A stretch of DNA of 64,000 nt from an uncultured Acetatifactor sp. (GTDB lineage Bacteria > Bacillota > Clostridia > Lachnospirales > Lachnospiraceae). Location of the stretch: positions 62,001 to 126,000 of the forward strand of contig CAJUAB010000002.1 in the NCBI GenBank assembly GCA_910583845.1. Direction: 5' to 3'. Positions 63,919 through 64,000 of the stretch are shown here, one piece after another. Every line of letters begins with the position of its first letter. The first letter of the stretch is position 1. The notes under the pieces are model-generated. The model saw nothing but the letters and a program-made list of their open reading frames with translations, ran no database searches and was not told the origin of the DNA. The position numbers and the translations under genes were made by a program.

Positions 63919-64000
63919 GGGGGGAAACTATGGTGCGATTACCGGCCGGATAGAGCGCTAGATCCTGCGCGCTTTCACGATGAACGCGGGATTGAAGAAC

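Overview
The window looks like a chromosomal segment of an endospore-forming Clostridia species, most likely Lachnospiraceae. The evidence is the gene content: rny, spoIIM, a SpoVB-like flippase, gpr, spoIIP and a sigK without pro-sequence. Core genes look GC-rich with strong GGAGG ribosome-binding sites; the island genes are visibly AT-richer. No tRNA, rRNA, CRISPR array or intact insertion sequence was seen.

Bases 1-31627 are mostly core chromosome: RNase Y (partial), an aminotransferase, spoIIM and a XerD-like recombinase, DAHP synthase, a SpoVB-like flippase, an XRE-receiver fusion, and a nifS-nifU-mnmA sulfur-relay cluster. A PHP phosphatase follows, then clpS-clpA-aat (a complete bacterial N-degron pathway, uncommon in Firmicutes), then gap-pgk-tpiA. 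After tpiA comes a small accessory insertion: a broken Rpn-like PD-(D/E)XK nuclease gene bracketed by two copies of the tpiA 3' end plus its terminator. Then come several hypothetical genes, rpsT, gpr, spoIIP and lepA.

Bases 31645-33209 hold a two-gene ATPase plus putative nuclease pair between lepA and hemW. hemW and sigK follow.

From the sigK stop codon (35500) to about 60467 there is a modular accessory island. Its unit boundary is a repeated ~90-bp sequence made of a constant arm (tttagccctaacttgacag) fused to the last ~20 codons of sigK. There are four good copies (41003, 43890, 52148, 54247) and one degenerate copy (60405). Each closes a cargo module transcribed in the sigK direction. 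The modules are: (A) DNA methylase, dual-GHKL ATPase/histidine kinase, receiver protein and HNH nuclease; (B) a Septu-type PtuA-PtuB pair; (C) a three-gene pPIWI-RE system plus a frameshifted DUF1016 nuclease; (D) an AAA-ATPase/PD-(D/E)XK protein; (E) a broken XRE regulator, a broken response regulator, two exporter ABC proteins and a fragment of a module-D-type nuclease. No integrase lies in any module. The same architecture (host gene 3' end plus terminator duplicated around nuclease cargo) occurs at tpiA, so two independent loci show it. This is the most interesting feature of the window.

The last 3.5 kb carry a GH2 glycosidase and two small membrane proteins. Function calls rest on motifs read by eye; no database search was possible.
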